This document shows, one piece after another, positions 15,129 to 23,276 of a DNA stretch of 33,455 nt. The notes under the pieces were generated by a model, which saw only the letters and a program-made list of their open reading frames with translations, did not search any database and had not been told where the DNA came from. Origin of the DNA: Terrimicrobiaceae bacterium (lineage in GTDB: Bacteria > Verrucomicrobiota > Verrucomicrobiia > Chthoniobacterales > Terrimicrobiaceae); assembly GCA_023258235.1 (NCBI GenBank), contig JALQZP010000006.1, forward strand, positions 1-33,455, given 5' to 3'. A program made the translations under genes and the position numbers. Numbering within the stretch: position 1 is the stretch's first letter; the number at the start of each line of letters is the position of its first letter.

Positions 15129-17870
15129 TTAGACTTCAAAGGCTTGCTTGATAAGGGCGGCTTGTTGTTCTTTGTGCTTTCCGGAAGACCCGGTCGCGGT
15201 GCTGGCGCTCTCTTCCCGGCCAGCATAGCCGACGAGGGATCCAACGATCCCCGCTATGCGTGGAGCTATGAAATTCCAAGCGCCCATGTTTTGGGGCTCT
15301 TCCTGACACCAGACGTAGCGCTTGGTGCCGGGGTAGCGTTTGGCCAAGGCTTTCAACCGCTCGCTGTGGAGCGGATAGATCTGTTCGAAACGAATGATCG
15401 CCGTTGTCGCTTTTTGCTTCGCTTCCTCACGACCACGAACGAGATCGTAGTAGACCTTGCCTGAACAGAAGACCACGCGATTCACTTTTTTGGGATCCTT
15501 GATGGTGGGGTCGTCCAGGATTTCCTCAAACCGGGCGTTGGTGAAATCCTCCACACGCGAAGCCGCATCCTCCGAACGCAGGAGGCTTTTCGGCGACATA
15601 ATGATGAGCGGTTTGCGATAGCCTCGGTGGATTTGCCTGCGAAGGACATGGAAATACTGGGCGGGCGTGGTGATATTGCACACCTGCATATTGTCCTCGG
15701 CACACAGTTGAAGGAACCTCTCCAGCCTCGCGCTAGAGTGCTCCGGACCCTGACCTTCGTAGCCATGGGGCAGAAGCATCACAATCGAGCTTGGGCGACG
15801 CCACTTCGCTTCGGCTGAGGCGATAAATTGGTCAATGATGATCTGTGCCCCATTCGCAAAGTCGCCAAACTGGGCTTCCCAGATGCAGAGCATCGATGGG
15901 AAATCCATCGAATAACCATAATCGAAGCCAAGCACGGCATACTCGGAAAGCGGGCTGTTATAGACGCAAAACGTCTCCTGCTCGGGCGAAATGTTTTTGA
16001 GTGGGAAGTAGCGATCGCGAGTCGCCTCATCGTAGAGAACCGAATTGCGGTGACTGAATGTACCCCGTCGGCTGTCTTGACCGGAGAGACGTACCGGCGT
16101 GCCCTCGAGGAGGAGCGAACCAAAGGCCAAAGCCTCCGCAAATCCCCAGTCGTAAGGTCCGCCATCCTTCCAAACCTGGAGGCGACGATCGATAACCGTC
16201 CTTTTGATTTTCGGTACGACGTTGAAATTTTCGGGAACTGTCGTGATGGCCGCTGCCACTTTGTCGAGCGTGGCGACCGTAATCGCGGTGTTGACCGGTT
16301 CGTGGGAGTAGGGCGGCTGGAATATCGCCGTGGAACCGGCGAATTCGCTTTTCTTCTTTTTCGACTCGCTCTTTTTTTTCACCTCGATGAAAGCCGCTTC
16401 GAGTTTTTCGAGCAACTTGGCTTTGATTTCCGCAGCCTCCTCGGAGGTGACGGTTCCAAGCGAAGCCACTTGCCCGGCGAATGTGGTGCTGAGGAGGGGA
16501 TGCCCTTTGATGATCGAGTAAAGATCGGGCTGGGTGAAGAGCGGTTCGTCCGTCTCATTGTGTCCGTGCCGACGGTAGCAATAAATATCGATCACCACAT
16601 CGCGACGGAACTTCTGGCGGAACTCGAGAGCGATCTGAGCGACCTCGATCACCGTGAGAGGGTCCTCGCCATTCACGTGAAAGACGGGGGCGTCGACCAT
16701 TTTGGCCATATCGGTGCAATAGCGCGTGGAACGTGCATCGGCAGGGAGCGTGGTGAAACCGATCTGATTGTTCACCACGAGGTGGATCGTACCGCCGGTG
16801 CGATAGCCGGGGAGTTGCGACATATTGAATGTCTCCGCCACGATGCCTTGGCCGATAAAAGCGGCATCCCCATGCACCAGGATCGGAAGAACTTTGCTGC
16901 GCTCCACAGTGTCTTGCAACACACGCTGCCGGGCGCGGGCTTTGCCCTGAACGACCGGATCGACCGCCTCCAGATGGCTCGGATTTGCCGCCATGCGAAT
17001 CTCGACCTTGTGACCGCCCGGCACATCCCTCGTCGTCTGGTAACCAAGATGGTATTTCACATCTCCGCTGCCACCGACCAATTGCGGGTCAAAGGTATCC
17101 TGAAACTCATTGAAAATGACGTCCAAGGGCTTGTTGAGAAAGTTGGCCAGGACGTTGAGTCGGCCACGATGCGCCATACCCATGACGATTTCGAGGACTC
17201 CGACCGATCCACAGCCCTCAAGGATCGCGTTGAGCGAGAGCATGAGGGATTCCCCGCCTTCAAGCGAAAACCGCTTCTGTCCGACAAATTTGGTATGGAT
17301 GAAGGACTCGAATGTTTCCGCCTGATACAATTTGCGAAGAATATCCCGATGCACCTCTGGAGATTGGCGGGAATCACTTCGACGGTTTTCAACGCGATCG
17401 GCAACCCATTCGCGCATGACGGGGTCTTGGATGTGAGTGAATTCCACCCCGAGGGTTTCGCAGTAGGTTTGCCGAAGGCCGGCAATCATCTCCTTCAGCG
17501 GCATCTCACGGCCCTGCTGGAAGTTTCGGGAAGAAACAACTTCGTTCAAATCCGCCTCCCCTAGGCCAAAATCCGCAGGCTCCAAACGGGGAATAGCTGG
17601 CGCGGATTTCGACAGAGGATTGAGATGCGCCGCTGTGTGACCGATTGTGCGGTAGGCTTCAACCAGCAAATCCACGCGGGCTTGGAGTGGCGAACCCGAA
17701 CCTTGCACCGCCTCGCGAGCCTCCACCTTGCGGCTTCGAACGAGTCCAAGTTCAAACCCCTCAAAAAAAGCGGCCCACTCGGGTTGTACGGAATCGTGAT
17801 CAGCGACCCACCGCTCATAAAGCTCGTCAATCAGTGCCTCATTAGCGCGGGCGGGGAGAGAAGTATTCAT
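15129..17870 (-). CDS. sucA: 2-oxoglutarate dehydrogenase E1 component
   Basis: The thiamine-diphosphate-dependent E1o, decarboxylating 2-oxoglutarate and succinylating the E2 lipoyl group. 913 residues, close to E. coli (933). The N-terminal arm (DELYERWVADHDSVQPEW) is the segment that in E. coli contacts E2. Key blocks: VEFTHIQDP, GMAHRGRLNVLANFL, SGDVKYHLG, AANPSHLEAVDPVVQGK, HGDAAFIGQG, YRRHGHNETDEP, LSGQDSRRGTFSHRN, LPHGYEGQGPEHSSAR and CQEEPQNMGAW. All are standard for the family. It is the first gene of the sucAB unit; its promoter should lie in 17871-18005, downstream of the pnp terminator, but I could not identify it with confidence. No lpd (E3) gene is present. Confidence 0.97.
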   Translation of the reverse strand: MNTSLPARANEALIDELYERWVADHDSVQPEWAAFFEGFELGLVRSRKVEAREAVQGSGSPLQARVDLLVEAYRTIGHTAAHLNPLSKSAPAIPRLEPADFGLGEADLNEVVSSRNFQQGREMPLKEMIAGLRQTYCETLGVEFTHIQDPVMREWVADRVENRRSDSRQSPEVHRDILRKLYQAETFESFIHTKFVGQKRFSLEGGESLMLSLNAILEGCGSVGVLEIVMGMAHRGRLNVLANFLNKPLDVIFNEFQDTFDPQLVGGSGDVKYHLGYQTTRDVPGGHKVEIRMAANPSHLEAVDPVVQGKARARQRVLQDTVERSKVLPILVHGDAAFIGQGIVAETFNMSQLPGYRTGGTIHLVVNNQIGFTTLPADARSTRYCTDMAKMVDAPVFHVNGEDPLTVIEVAQIALEFRQKFRRDVVIDIYCYRRHGHNETDEPLFTQPDLYSIIKGHPLLSTTFAGQVASLGTVTSEEAAEIKAKLLEKLEAAFIEVKKKSESKKKKSEFAGSTAIFQPPYSHEPVNTAITVATLDKVAAAITTVPENFNVVPKIKRTVIDRRLQVWKDGGPYDWGFAEALAFGSLLLEGTPVRLSGQDSRRGTFSHRNSVLYDEATRDRYFPLKNISPEQETFCVYNSPLSEYAVLGFDYGYSMDFPSMLCIWEAQFGDFANGAQIIIDQFIASAEAKWRRPSSIVMLLPHGYEGQGPEHSSARLERFLQLCAEDNMQVCNITTPAQYFHVLRRQIHRGYRKPLIIMSPKSLLRSEDAASRVEDFTNARFEEILDDPTIKDPKKVNRVVFCSGKVYYDLVRGREEAKQKATTAIIRFEQIYPLHSERLKALAKRYPGTKRYVWCQEEPQNMGAWNFIAPRIAGIVGSLVGYAGREESASTATGSSGKHKEQQAALIKQAFEV

Positions 17871-18007
17871 TTAGTATCTGTGTGGCATATCAAGCCTCAC
17901 GAAAACGAAGGCTTTAAGACGAGAAAAACTGCCTTTTTTTTGCGCATTTGGCAAGACACGAAAAACGCCCACTGGAAAATGGAAGGGGAAAAAGGGACGG
18001 CCAAATC

Positions 18008-18050
18008 AAAAAAAATCCGCCCGCACCCCAATCGGGGCGGGGCGGAAATT
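18008..18050 (-). terminator. Rho-independent terminator after pnp
   Basis: On the minus strand a very G/C-rich stem (18017-18045, CCGCCC/GGGCGG outer pairing with an AAT-type loop and one small mismatch region) is followed by eight consecutive U residues (complement of the A-run at 18008-18015). It starts 18 bases after the pnp stop codon and separates pnp from sucAB. Confidence 0.85.
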
Positions 18051-18062
18051 TTTGAGGAGTTT

Positions 18063-20189
18063 TTAGTCTTTTTTGCCAGCAGCTTCGTCGCGGTCTTTCA
18101 TCGCGGCCTTGCGGCTGAGCTTCACGCGTCCCTTGTCATCGACGCCAATGCATTTGACCCAAATCGAGTCGCCCATTTTCACAACGTCCTCGACTTTGTT
18201 GACACGGAAATCGGCCAATTCAGAAATGTGAACAAGTCCGTCTTTACCGGGCAGAACTTCCACGAATGCGCCGAATTCTTTGATTGAAACGACCGTGCCT
18301 TGGTAGATCTCGCCAATCGTAATCTCCTTGGTCATACCATTGATGATTTCCTTCGCACGCTTGAGGCTTTCACCGTTGTTCGAGTAAATGTGGATGGATC
18401 CGTCATCCTCGATGTTGATCTCGGCGCCAGTCTCGGCAACGATGCCTTTGATCGTCTTGCCTCCCGGTCCAATGACAAGGCCGATCTTGTCCGGATTGAT
18501 TCGGATGGTTTCGATACGCGGGGCGTATTGGCTAAGTTCAGCGCGTGGGCTGGCAAGAATGCCGTTCATGACACCCAGGATTTTTGTGCGCGACTCTTTG
18601 GCCTTGGTCACGGCCTCGGCCATGATCTCGTGCGAGATTCCGGGCAATTTGAGATCAAGCTGGAACCCGGTGACACCGACTTCCGTTCCACAGAGTTTGA
18701 AATCCATGTCGCCGAAGTGATCCTCGCTGCCGATGATGTCGGTAAGCGTCGTGTAGCGCTTGAGTGTCTCGCCCTCGAATTCGGTAACGAGACCGACAGA
18801 GATACCGGCCACAGGGCGACGGAGCGGAACACCCGCATCCATGAGCGCAAGCACACCGGCGCAAACGCTGGCCATCGATGTGGACCCGTTCGATTCCATA
18901 ACCTCGCTCACGACGCGAATGGCGTAAGGGAAATCCTTCTCACTTGGAACGACTGGCTCAATCGAGCGCTCGGCAAGGGCACCGTGCCCGATCTCACGGC
19001 GGTTCTGTCCACCGAAACGACCGGTCTCACCGACGCTGAAAGGCGGAAAGTTGTAGTGAAGCAGAAAGCGTTTTGTGTCAGGGCCTCCACCGTAGGAGTC
19101 AATCATCTGAGCCTCGTCGGCGGGAGCGAGAGTCGCAATACCGAGAGCCTGAGTCTCGCCACGCGCAAAAAGGGCGGATCCATGGGTGCGCGGCAGCAGA
19201 CCGGTCTCACCGGAGAGCGGACGGAGTTCATGAAGACCACGACCATCACAACGTTGCTTGCGGTCGAGAATACTGATGCGGAAGGCTTTTTTCTGCAGGT
19301 AATCAAACGCCTGCGAGATGTCGAACTTCGAGGCGGCTGGGAATTGCTGAAGCACGGCGGCGCTCACCTCGTCGCGCAAAGCGCCGACCGCTTTGCTACG
19401 GGCGACTTTGCCTGAAGTGTAGAGTGCGGACTCAATTCGGTCGCCGGCGACCTGGTAGGCGATTTCCAAAATCGAGGAATTGACCTCGAAGAGTGGCATG
19501 GTGCGCTTTTCTTTGCCGACTTTGGCGGCAAGCTCACGCTGGGCGGCAACGATGGGCTTGACAGCTTCACGCGCGAAATCGAGAGCGGCCGTGAACTCCG
19601 CTTCGGCGAGTTCGTTGGCGGCTCCCTCGATCATGATGACCTTTTCGCCATCTCCGACATAAACAAGGTCGAGGTCGCTATCCAGGCGCTCGGAGTGGGT
19701 CGGGTTGATAACAAAGGCACCACCGATACGTCCAACACGAACAGCACCAATGGGTCCTGCAAACGGAATGTCAGAAACACAAAGCGCAGCCGAGGCTCCG
19801 TTAATCGAGAGCATATCGGGATCGTTCTGACCATCGGCGCTCAGAAGAAGAGTGATGACCTGGGTGTCATACAGATAGCCTTTTGGGAAAAGCGGACGCA
19901 ATGGGCGATCGGTCATGCGTGCCGTGAGGATTTCCTTTTCTGTGGGGCGACCCTCACGTTTGAAGTATCCACCGGGCAATTTGCCAACGGCGGCAGCTTT
20001 TTCTTTGTATTCGACAGTGAGAGGGAAGAAATCCTGCCCTTCTTTGATTGTGGTGGCGGAGACCGCCGTCACAATGACAATGGTGTCACCGGAGCGGACT
20101 GTGACCGCGCCGTCTGCCAGTTTGGCAAGTTTGCCGGATTCGAATGTGATGGGGGATTGACCCGCTTGAGCGGTTACGGAATGAGACAT
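18063..20189 (-). CDS. pnp: Polyribonucleotide nucleotidyltransferase (PNPase)
   Basis: Processive 3'-5' phosphorolytic exoribonuclease of the RNA degradosome. 708 residues (E. coli 711). It carries two RNase PH domains (about 10-215 and 300-545) with FFPLTVEYKEK, GYFKREGRPTEKEIL, RTHGSALFARGETQ and the catalytic-site segment GSEDHFGDMDFK. These are followed by a KH domain (about 550-610, IGPGGKTIKGI) and an S1 domain (about 620-690, GTVVSIKEFGAFVEV). The ATG at 20189 gives the normal N-terminus. It lies directly downstream of rpsO, the conserved order in bacteria, with a hairpin between them. Confidence 0.98.
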   Translation of the reverse strand: MSHSVTAQAGQSPITFESGKLAKLADGAVTVRSGDTIVIVTAVSATTIKEGQDFFPLTVEYKEKAAAVGKLPGGYFKREGRPTEKEILTARMTDRPLRPLFPKGYLYDTQVITLLLSADGQNDPDMLSINGASAALCVSDIPFAGPIGAVRVGRIGGAFVINPTHSERLDSDLDLVYVGDGEKVIMIEGAANELAEAEFTAALDFAREAVKPIVAAQRELAAKVGKEKRTMPLFEVNSSILEIAYQVAGDRIESALYTSGKVARSKAVGALRDEVSAAVLQQFPAASKFDISQAFDYLQKKAFRISILDRKQRCDGRGLHELRPLSGETGLLPRTHGSALFARGETQALGIATLAPADEAQMIDSYGGGPDTKRFLLHYNFPPFSVGETGRFGGQNRREIGHGALAERSIEPVVPSEKDFPYAIRVVSEVMESNGSTSMASVCAGVLALMDAGVPLRRPVAGISVGLVTEFEGETLKRYTTLTDIIGSEDHFGDMDFKLCGTEVGVTGFQLDLKLPGISHEIMAEAVTKAKESRTKILGVMNGILASPRAELSQYAPRIETIRINPDKIGLVIGPGGKTIKGIVAETGAEINIEDDGSIHIYSNNGESLKRAKEIINGMTKEITIGEIYQGTVVSIKEFGAFVEVLPGKDGLVHISELADFRVNKVEDVVKMGDSIWVKCIGVDDKGRVKLSRKAAMKDRDEAAGKKD

Positions 20190-20236
20190 AGTAATAGATA
20201 CGAAGTGCCGTTGGTAAAAACGACAGGGTGGTAATT

Positions 20237-20267
20237 AGAGAAAAGCCCCGATGACGACCGGGGCTTT
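20237..20267 (-). terminator. Terminator/attenuator between rpsO and pnp
   Basis: A perfect 9-bp inverted repeat (AAAGCCCCG at 20242-20250, CGGGGCTTT at 20259-20267) with an 8-nt loop. On the minus strand the second arm runs into UUUUCUCU. It lies 17 bases after the rpsO stop and about 50 before pnp, matching the position of the partial terminator between these genes in E. coli. Partial read-through to pnp is likely but inferred. Confidence 0.8.
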
Positions 20268-20284
20268 CAGGAGTTCAGTGAGCG

Positions 20285-20542
20285 TTATTTACGGAGGTCG
20301 AGTTTCTCGATGACCGCCGAGTAACGAGCTTTGGCGGTCCGCTTGAGGTAATCAAGCAGGCTGCGCCGTGTGGCAACGAGCTTGAGGAGTCCGCGACGGG
20401 AGGAATGATCCTTGGCGTTGACCTTCAGGTGCTCGGTGAGGGATAGAATGCGTTGTGTGAGGAGCGCGATTTGAACGTCCGCGCTGCCGGTGTCTTTTGC
20501 GTGGAGTTTCAGGGACTCCATTTCAGTTGCTGCTTTAGCCAT
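20285..20542 (-). CDS. rpsO: 30S ribosomal protein S15
   Basis: S15 binds the central domain of 16S rRNA. The protein is 85 residues, close to the usual 88-89. Diagnostic segments are [35 protein letters not shown] and [11 protein letters not shown]. The start is the ATG at 20542 ([10 protein letters not shown]). The frame stays open far upstream to 20887, but that extension overlaps queD on the other strand and has no S15 homology, so it is not used. In E. coli S15 represses its own mRNA through a leader structure; the 5' region here (20543-20671) is shared with the divergent queD and I see no clear pseudoknot. Confidence 0.98.
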   Translation of the reverse strand: MAKAATEMESLKLHAKDTGSADVQIALLTQRILSLTEHLKVNAKDHSSRRGLLKLVATRRSLLDYLKRTAKARYSAVIEKLDLRK

Positions 20543-20671
20543 TATTTTTCTTATTGTTGTTGGAAGGCGGGGAAGTTGCCATGCCGACAGGATCATGACA
20601 AGGACAAATTCTTCAACCCGATGTGAAATTGAACTGGGAAGAGTCGCCCGAGAGTCTATAACAACGCGCTT

Positions 20672-21034
20672 ATGAAGGTTCGCCTCACCAAAGATTTTAT
20701 CATCGAAGCCGCGCAAAGTCTGCCCAAAGTCCCGGCCGGCCACAAGTGCGCCCGCATCCATGGCCACACATTCACTATCGAAGTTTCCGTCGAGGGTGAG
20801 GTGGATCCGGAGACCGGATGGTTTTACGACCATGCCCTCATTAGCGCCGCCATGCGACCGATTGTGGAGCAACTCGACCACTCGCACCTCAACGACATCC
20901 CCGGATTGGAAAACCCCACCATCGAGCTGATGGCAGGCTGGCTTTGGAAAAAACTGGAACCCCAGTTACCCGGACTCGCCGAAATCGTGATCCACGAAAC
21001 TCCCCGCGCCCGCTGCTCCTATAAGGGAGAGTGA
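20672..21034 (+). CDS. queD: QueD-like 6-carboxy-tetrahydropterin synthase
   Basis: A PTPS-family enzyme making 6-carboxy-tetrahydropterin for queuosine/7-deazaguanine synthesis. 120 residues, and the whole chain follows E. coli Que[13 protein letters not shown] (Cys26 nucleophile, His30 and His32 zinc ligands), [28 protein letters not shown] (Asp69, His70) and [11 protein letters not shown] (Glu109). The one departure is at residue 15. E. coli has EAAH, the His being the first zinc ligand, whereas this protein has EAAQ (codon CAA). It may be a natural subgroup, or zinc binding may be weakened. A TATAAC box lies 11 bases before the ATG, suggesting a very short leader. It converges with cstA, with only 3 bases between stops. 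queA is in the same window, about 10 kb away. Confidence 0.9.
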   Translation: MKVRLTKDFIIEAAQSLPKVPAGHKCARIHGHTFTIEVSVEGEVDPETGWFYDHALISAAMRPIVEQLDHSHLNDIPGLENPTIELMAGWLWKKLEPQLPGLAEIVIHETPRARCSYKGE

Positions 21035-21037
21035 CCT

Positions 21038-22933
21038 TCAATTACCTGATTTTTCGATCAAGCGGGGGGCACGTAGAAGGATGCGACCCCCGATCCAGGC
21101 GACCCCCGCCGCGAGGCAGATCAATACGGCGCAGGCGGCAACAAGCGCCCAGTTGCCCGTTTGATAATTCTGAAAAAGGGAAATCGCTGTCGCCGACAGC
21201 GTGGTGATGAACATCAGGATGGCGGGAACGAGAACAAAGGCCGATCGCCGACCATGGTCGCGAAGCCAAACGGCGGCAACAAGCAGCGCCATGGCCCCCA
21301 TCATTTGATTGGCGGAGCCGAAGACCTGCCAAAGAACCGGCAAGGTGTTGGAGCGGGAGAGTGCAAACATAAGCGCCACGCACAGCCCCGTATTGAACCA
21401 AATATTGAGAACGATCGCAGGCGGCTTTTTGAAAACAAATCTCCACACCTCCTCAAGCAGATAGCGGTTCAGGCGAACAGCGACGTCCAAAGAGGTCACA
21501 ACAAAGCCCTCCAGAAGAAGAATCCCCAAAATCGTGCCGCTCCAGACTGGCAGACCGAAAGCCAGATTCACCAAACTCCCCGTGGCCAAAGCGAAAGCCA
21601 GAATGGGATTTTTTTCTCCATAAGTGATCTGTTGATAGCTGGACCAATCCAAGCCGATGAGCAGAGTCAGAATCACACTCACGGCAAGGAGGGATTCCAG
21701 AAGCATACCCGTGTATCCGACTTTACGCGCATCGCGCTCGTCAGCGAGTTGGCGCGCGCTCGTACCACTCGAGACCAAACAATGAAACCCGCTTATGGCA
21801 CCGCACGAGACCGTGATGAGAAGCATGGGCCAGAGCAGCCCGACATATTGAAGGCCGGACTGGAGATTCCAGAGCGGAATTGTTTCCGCGAGATTCTGCG
21901 GAGCAGCAGGAATCCCGGGGAACCCGCCGCCCAAAGCCGCCACCACCAACCCCACGACCACAGCCAGCATCCCCGCATAGAGAATCTGCACATTCACAAA
22001 ATCCCTCGGCATGAGCAGCAACCAAACGGGTATCGCCGAGGCCAATACCACATAGAGAGTCATCAGAAACCGCCACGCATCGGACGAAACAATCACCGGC
22101 AGATGAAATCCCAGAACGACCGAGGCTACAGACAAGAGCGCCGCCACCGCATAGTTCAACCAAGCGGGGGAACGCATCCGGTAAATCAGAAATCCCAAGA
22201 ACGGGGCGCATAAGGTGATAAAAAGCACACTGGTCGAAGCGATGCCTCCGATCCTCGCGAGCAGGACCGGTTGCCCATCGCGAAGTCCGACCACTGAGGG
22301 AAGACCTCCCCCTCCGGCAAAAGGGTGGAGCCCCATGGCATCCGGCGGAAGCGCGAGCGAGGCCGCGAGCGCATCCCGGGAAGGCGGAGCCATACCCACC
22401 TTCGTGGCCGGATACATGCTGGTGAGAGCCGTCACACTGAGGTTCAAAAATGTGGCGGTTATCATCACCAATCCGATCACCAGAAAACTCACGATCAGGA
22501 TATACCCTCCATTGCCAAGATAGATGCGAGCGATATCCGCAACCGACCGCCCCTCTTCCCGGGAGGATATGAACAAGGTGACCATGTCATGCACACCGCC
22601 GAGAAGGATCGCTCCCGCCACCACCCAAATCAACGCCGGCAGATACCCGTAGATCATCGCGAGCGTTGGCCCAACAATCGGCCCGGCTCCCGCAATGGCG
22701 GCGAAGTGGTGGGCAAATAAAACGTAGGGTTTGGTAGGCAGAAAATCCTTGCCGTCCTTTTTCAGGACCGCCGCTGTGGCGTGGCCTCCATCGACCCCAA
22801 GGAGACGCTCCAGAAGCGGAGCGTAGAAACGCAAAGCCATCCAATAACAGAAGAGGACGCCGCCCAAAATCGAAAGTATGATTGTGCCCACCGGGGATCG
22901 ATATTGAAGACACGCCGGATTCCGTGCAAGCAT
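21038..22933 (-). CDS. cstA: Carbon starvation protein A (peptide/pyruvate transporter family)
   Basis: A large inner-membrane protein (631 residues from ATG 22933) with many hydrophobic helices. CstA-family segments are clear: PTKPYVLFAHHFAAIAGAGPIVGP, GAILLGGVHDMVTLF, ISSREEGRSVADIA, FHCLVSSGTSARQL and GYTGMLLESLLAV. Characterised relatives (CstA, BtsT/YjiY) import peptides or pyruvate, often under carbon limitation. The start is uncertain: ATG 22933 leaves only 7 bases to the divergent DUF423 start, while a GTG at 22891, immediately before the first helix (GTIILSILGG), would give 617 residues and more promoter space. The substrate cannot be read from the sequence. Confidence 0.93.
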   Translation of the reverse strand: MLARNPACLQYRSPVGTIILSILGGVLFCYWMALRFYAPLLERLLGVDGGHATAAVLKKDGKDFLPTKPYVLFAHHFAAIAGAGPIVGPTLAMIYGYLPALIWVVAGAILLGGVHDMVTLFISSREEGRSVADIARIYLGNGGYILIVSFLVIGLVMITATFLNLSVTALTSMYPATKVGMAPPSRDALAASLALPPDAMGLHPFAGGGGLPSVVGLRDGQPVLLARIGGIASTSVLFITLCAPFLGFLIYRMRSPAWLNYAVAALLSVASVVLGFHLPVIVSSDAWRFLMTLYVVLASAIPVWLLLMPRDFVNVQILYAGMLAVVVGLVVAALGGGFPGIPAAPQNLAETIPLWNLQSGLQYVGLLWPMLLITVSCGAISGFHCLVSSGTSARQLADERDARKVGYTGMLLESLLAVSVILTLLIGLDWSSYQQITYGEKNPILAFALATGSLVNLAFGLPVWSGTILGILLLEGFVVTSLDVAVRLNRYLLEEVWRFVFKKPPAIVLNIWFNTGLCVALMFALSRSNTLPVLWQVFGSANQMMGAMALLVAAVWLRDHGRRSAFVLVPAILMFITTLSATAISLFQNYQTGNWALVAACAVLICLAAGVAWIGGRILLRAPRLIEKSGN

Positions 22934-22940
22934 GTTGCCA

Positions 22941-23276
22941 ATGCAAAAAGTCAATATCGCCGCCATAACCGGCTTTCTGGGCGTCGCACTGGGGGCCTTT
23001 GGCGCCCACGGGCTCAAGGCCATCCTTGCCGCAAATGATACCGCCGCGATCTGGCAAACGGCCGTTTTTTACCACATCACCCATGCCGTGGCTGGGCTTT
23101 GGGCGACAGAAAAGAACGAAAACGTGGTTCGCCTGTGGATCATCGGCATCGCGATATTTTCGGGTTCGCTCTACCTTCTCGCCGTGACCAATGCCCGCTG
23201 GCTTGGAGCCATTACGCCGATCGGGGGATTATTCCTCCTCGCGGGATGGGCTGTGCTTTTTAAAGCTCGGCGCTGA
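22941..23276 (+). CDS. DUF423 family small membrane protein
   Basis: 111 residues with about four hydrophobic helices. The N-terminal GFLGVALGAFGAHGLKA motif and the mid segment VFYHITHAVAGLW are the hallmarks of the DUF423 (YgdD-like) family. The function is unknown in the literature I know of. ATG 22941 (MQKVNIAAITG) fits family starts; an ATG at 22932 lies three codons upstream. It is divergent from cstA, and its last 17 bases overlap the end of the convergent Arg/Ser-rich protein gene. Confidence 0.9.
   Translation: MQKVNIAAITGFLGVALGAFGAHGLKAILAANDTAAIWQTAVFYHITHAVAGLWATEKNENVVRLWIIGIAIFSGSLYLLAVTNARWLGAITPIGGLFLLAGWAVLFKARR

Noticed and set aside
15828-17564. 578-residue frame opposite sucA
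   Set aside because: Antisense shadow of a highly conserved gene; the sequence has no protein-like domain pattern.
18300-19415. 371-residue frame opposite pnp
   Set aside because: Antisense shadow of a certain gene.
20543-20887. N-terminal extension of rpsO to 200 residues
   Set aside because: S15 homology starts at the ATG at 20542; the extension is antisense to queD.
21161-22213. 350-residue frame opposite cstA
   Set aside because: A Gln/Asn/Arg-rich shadow of a hydrophobic membrane protein.
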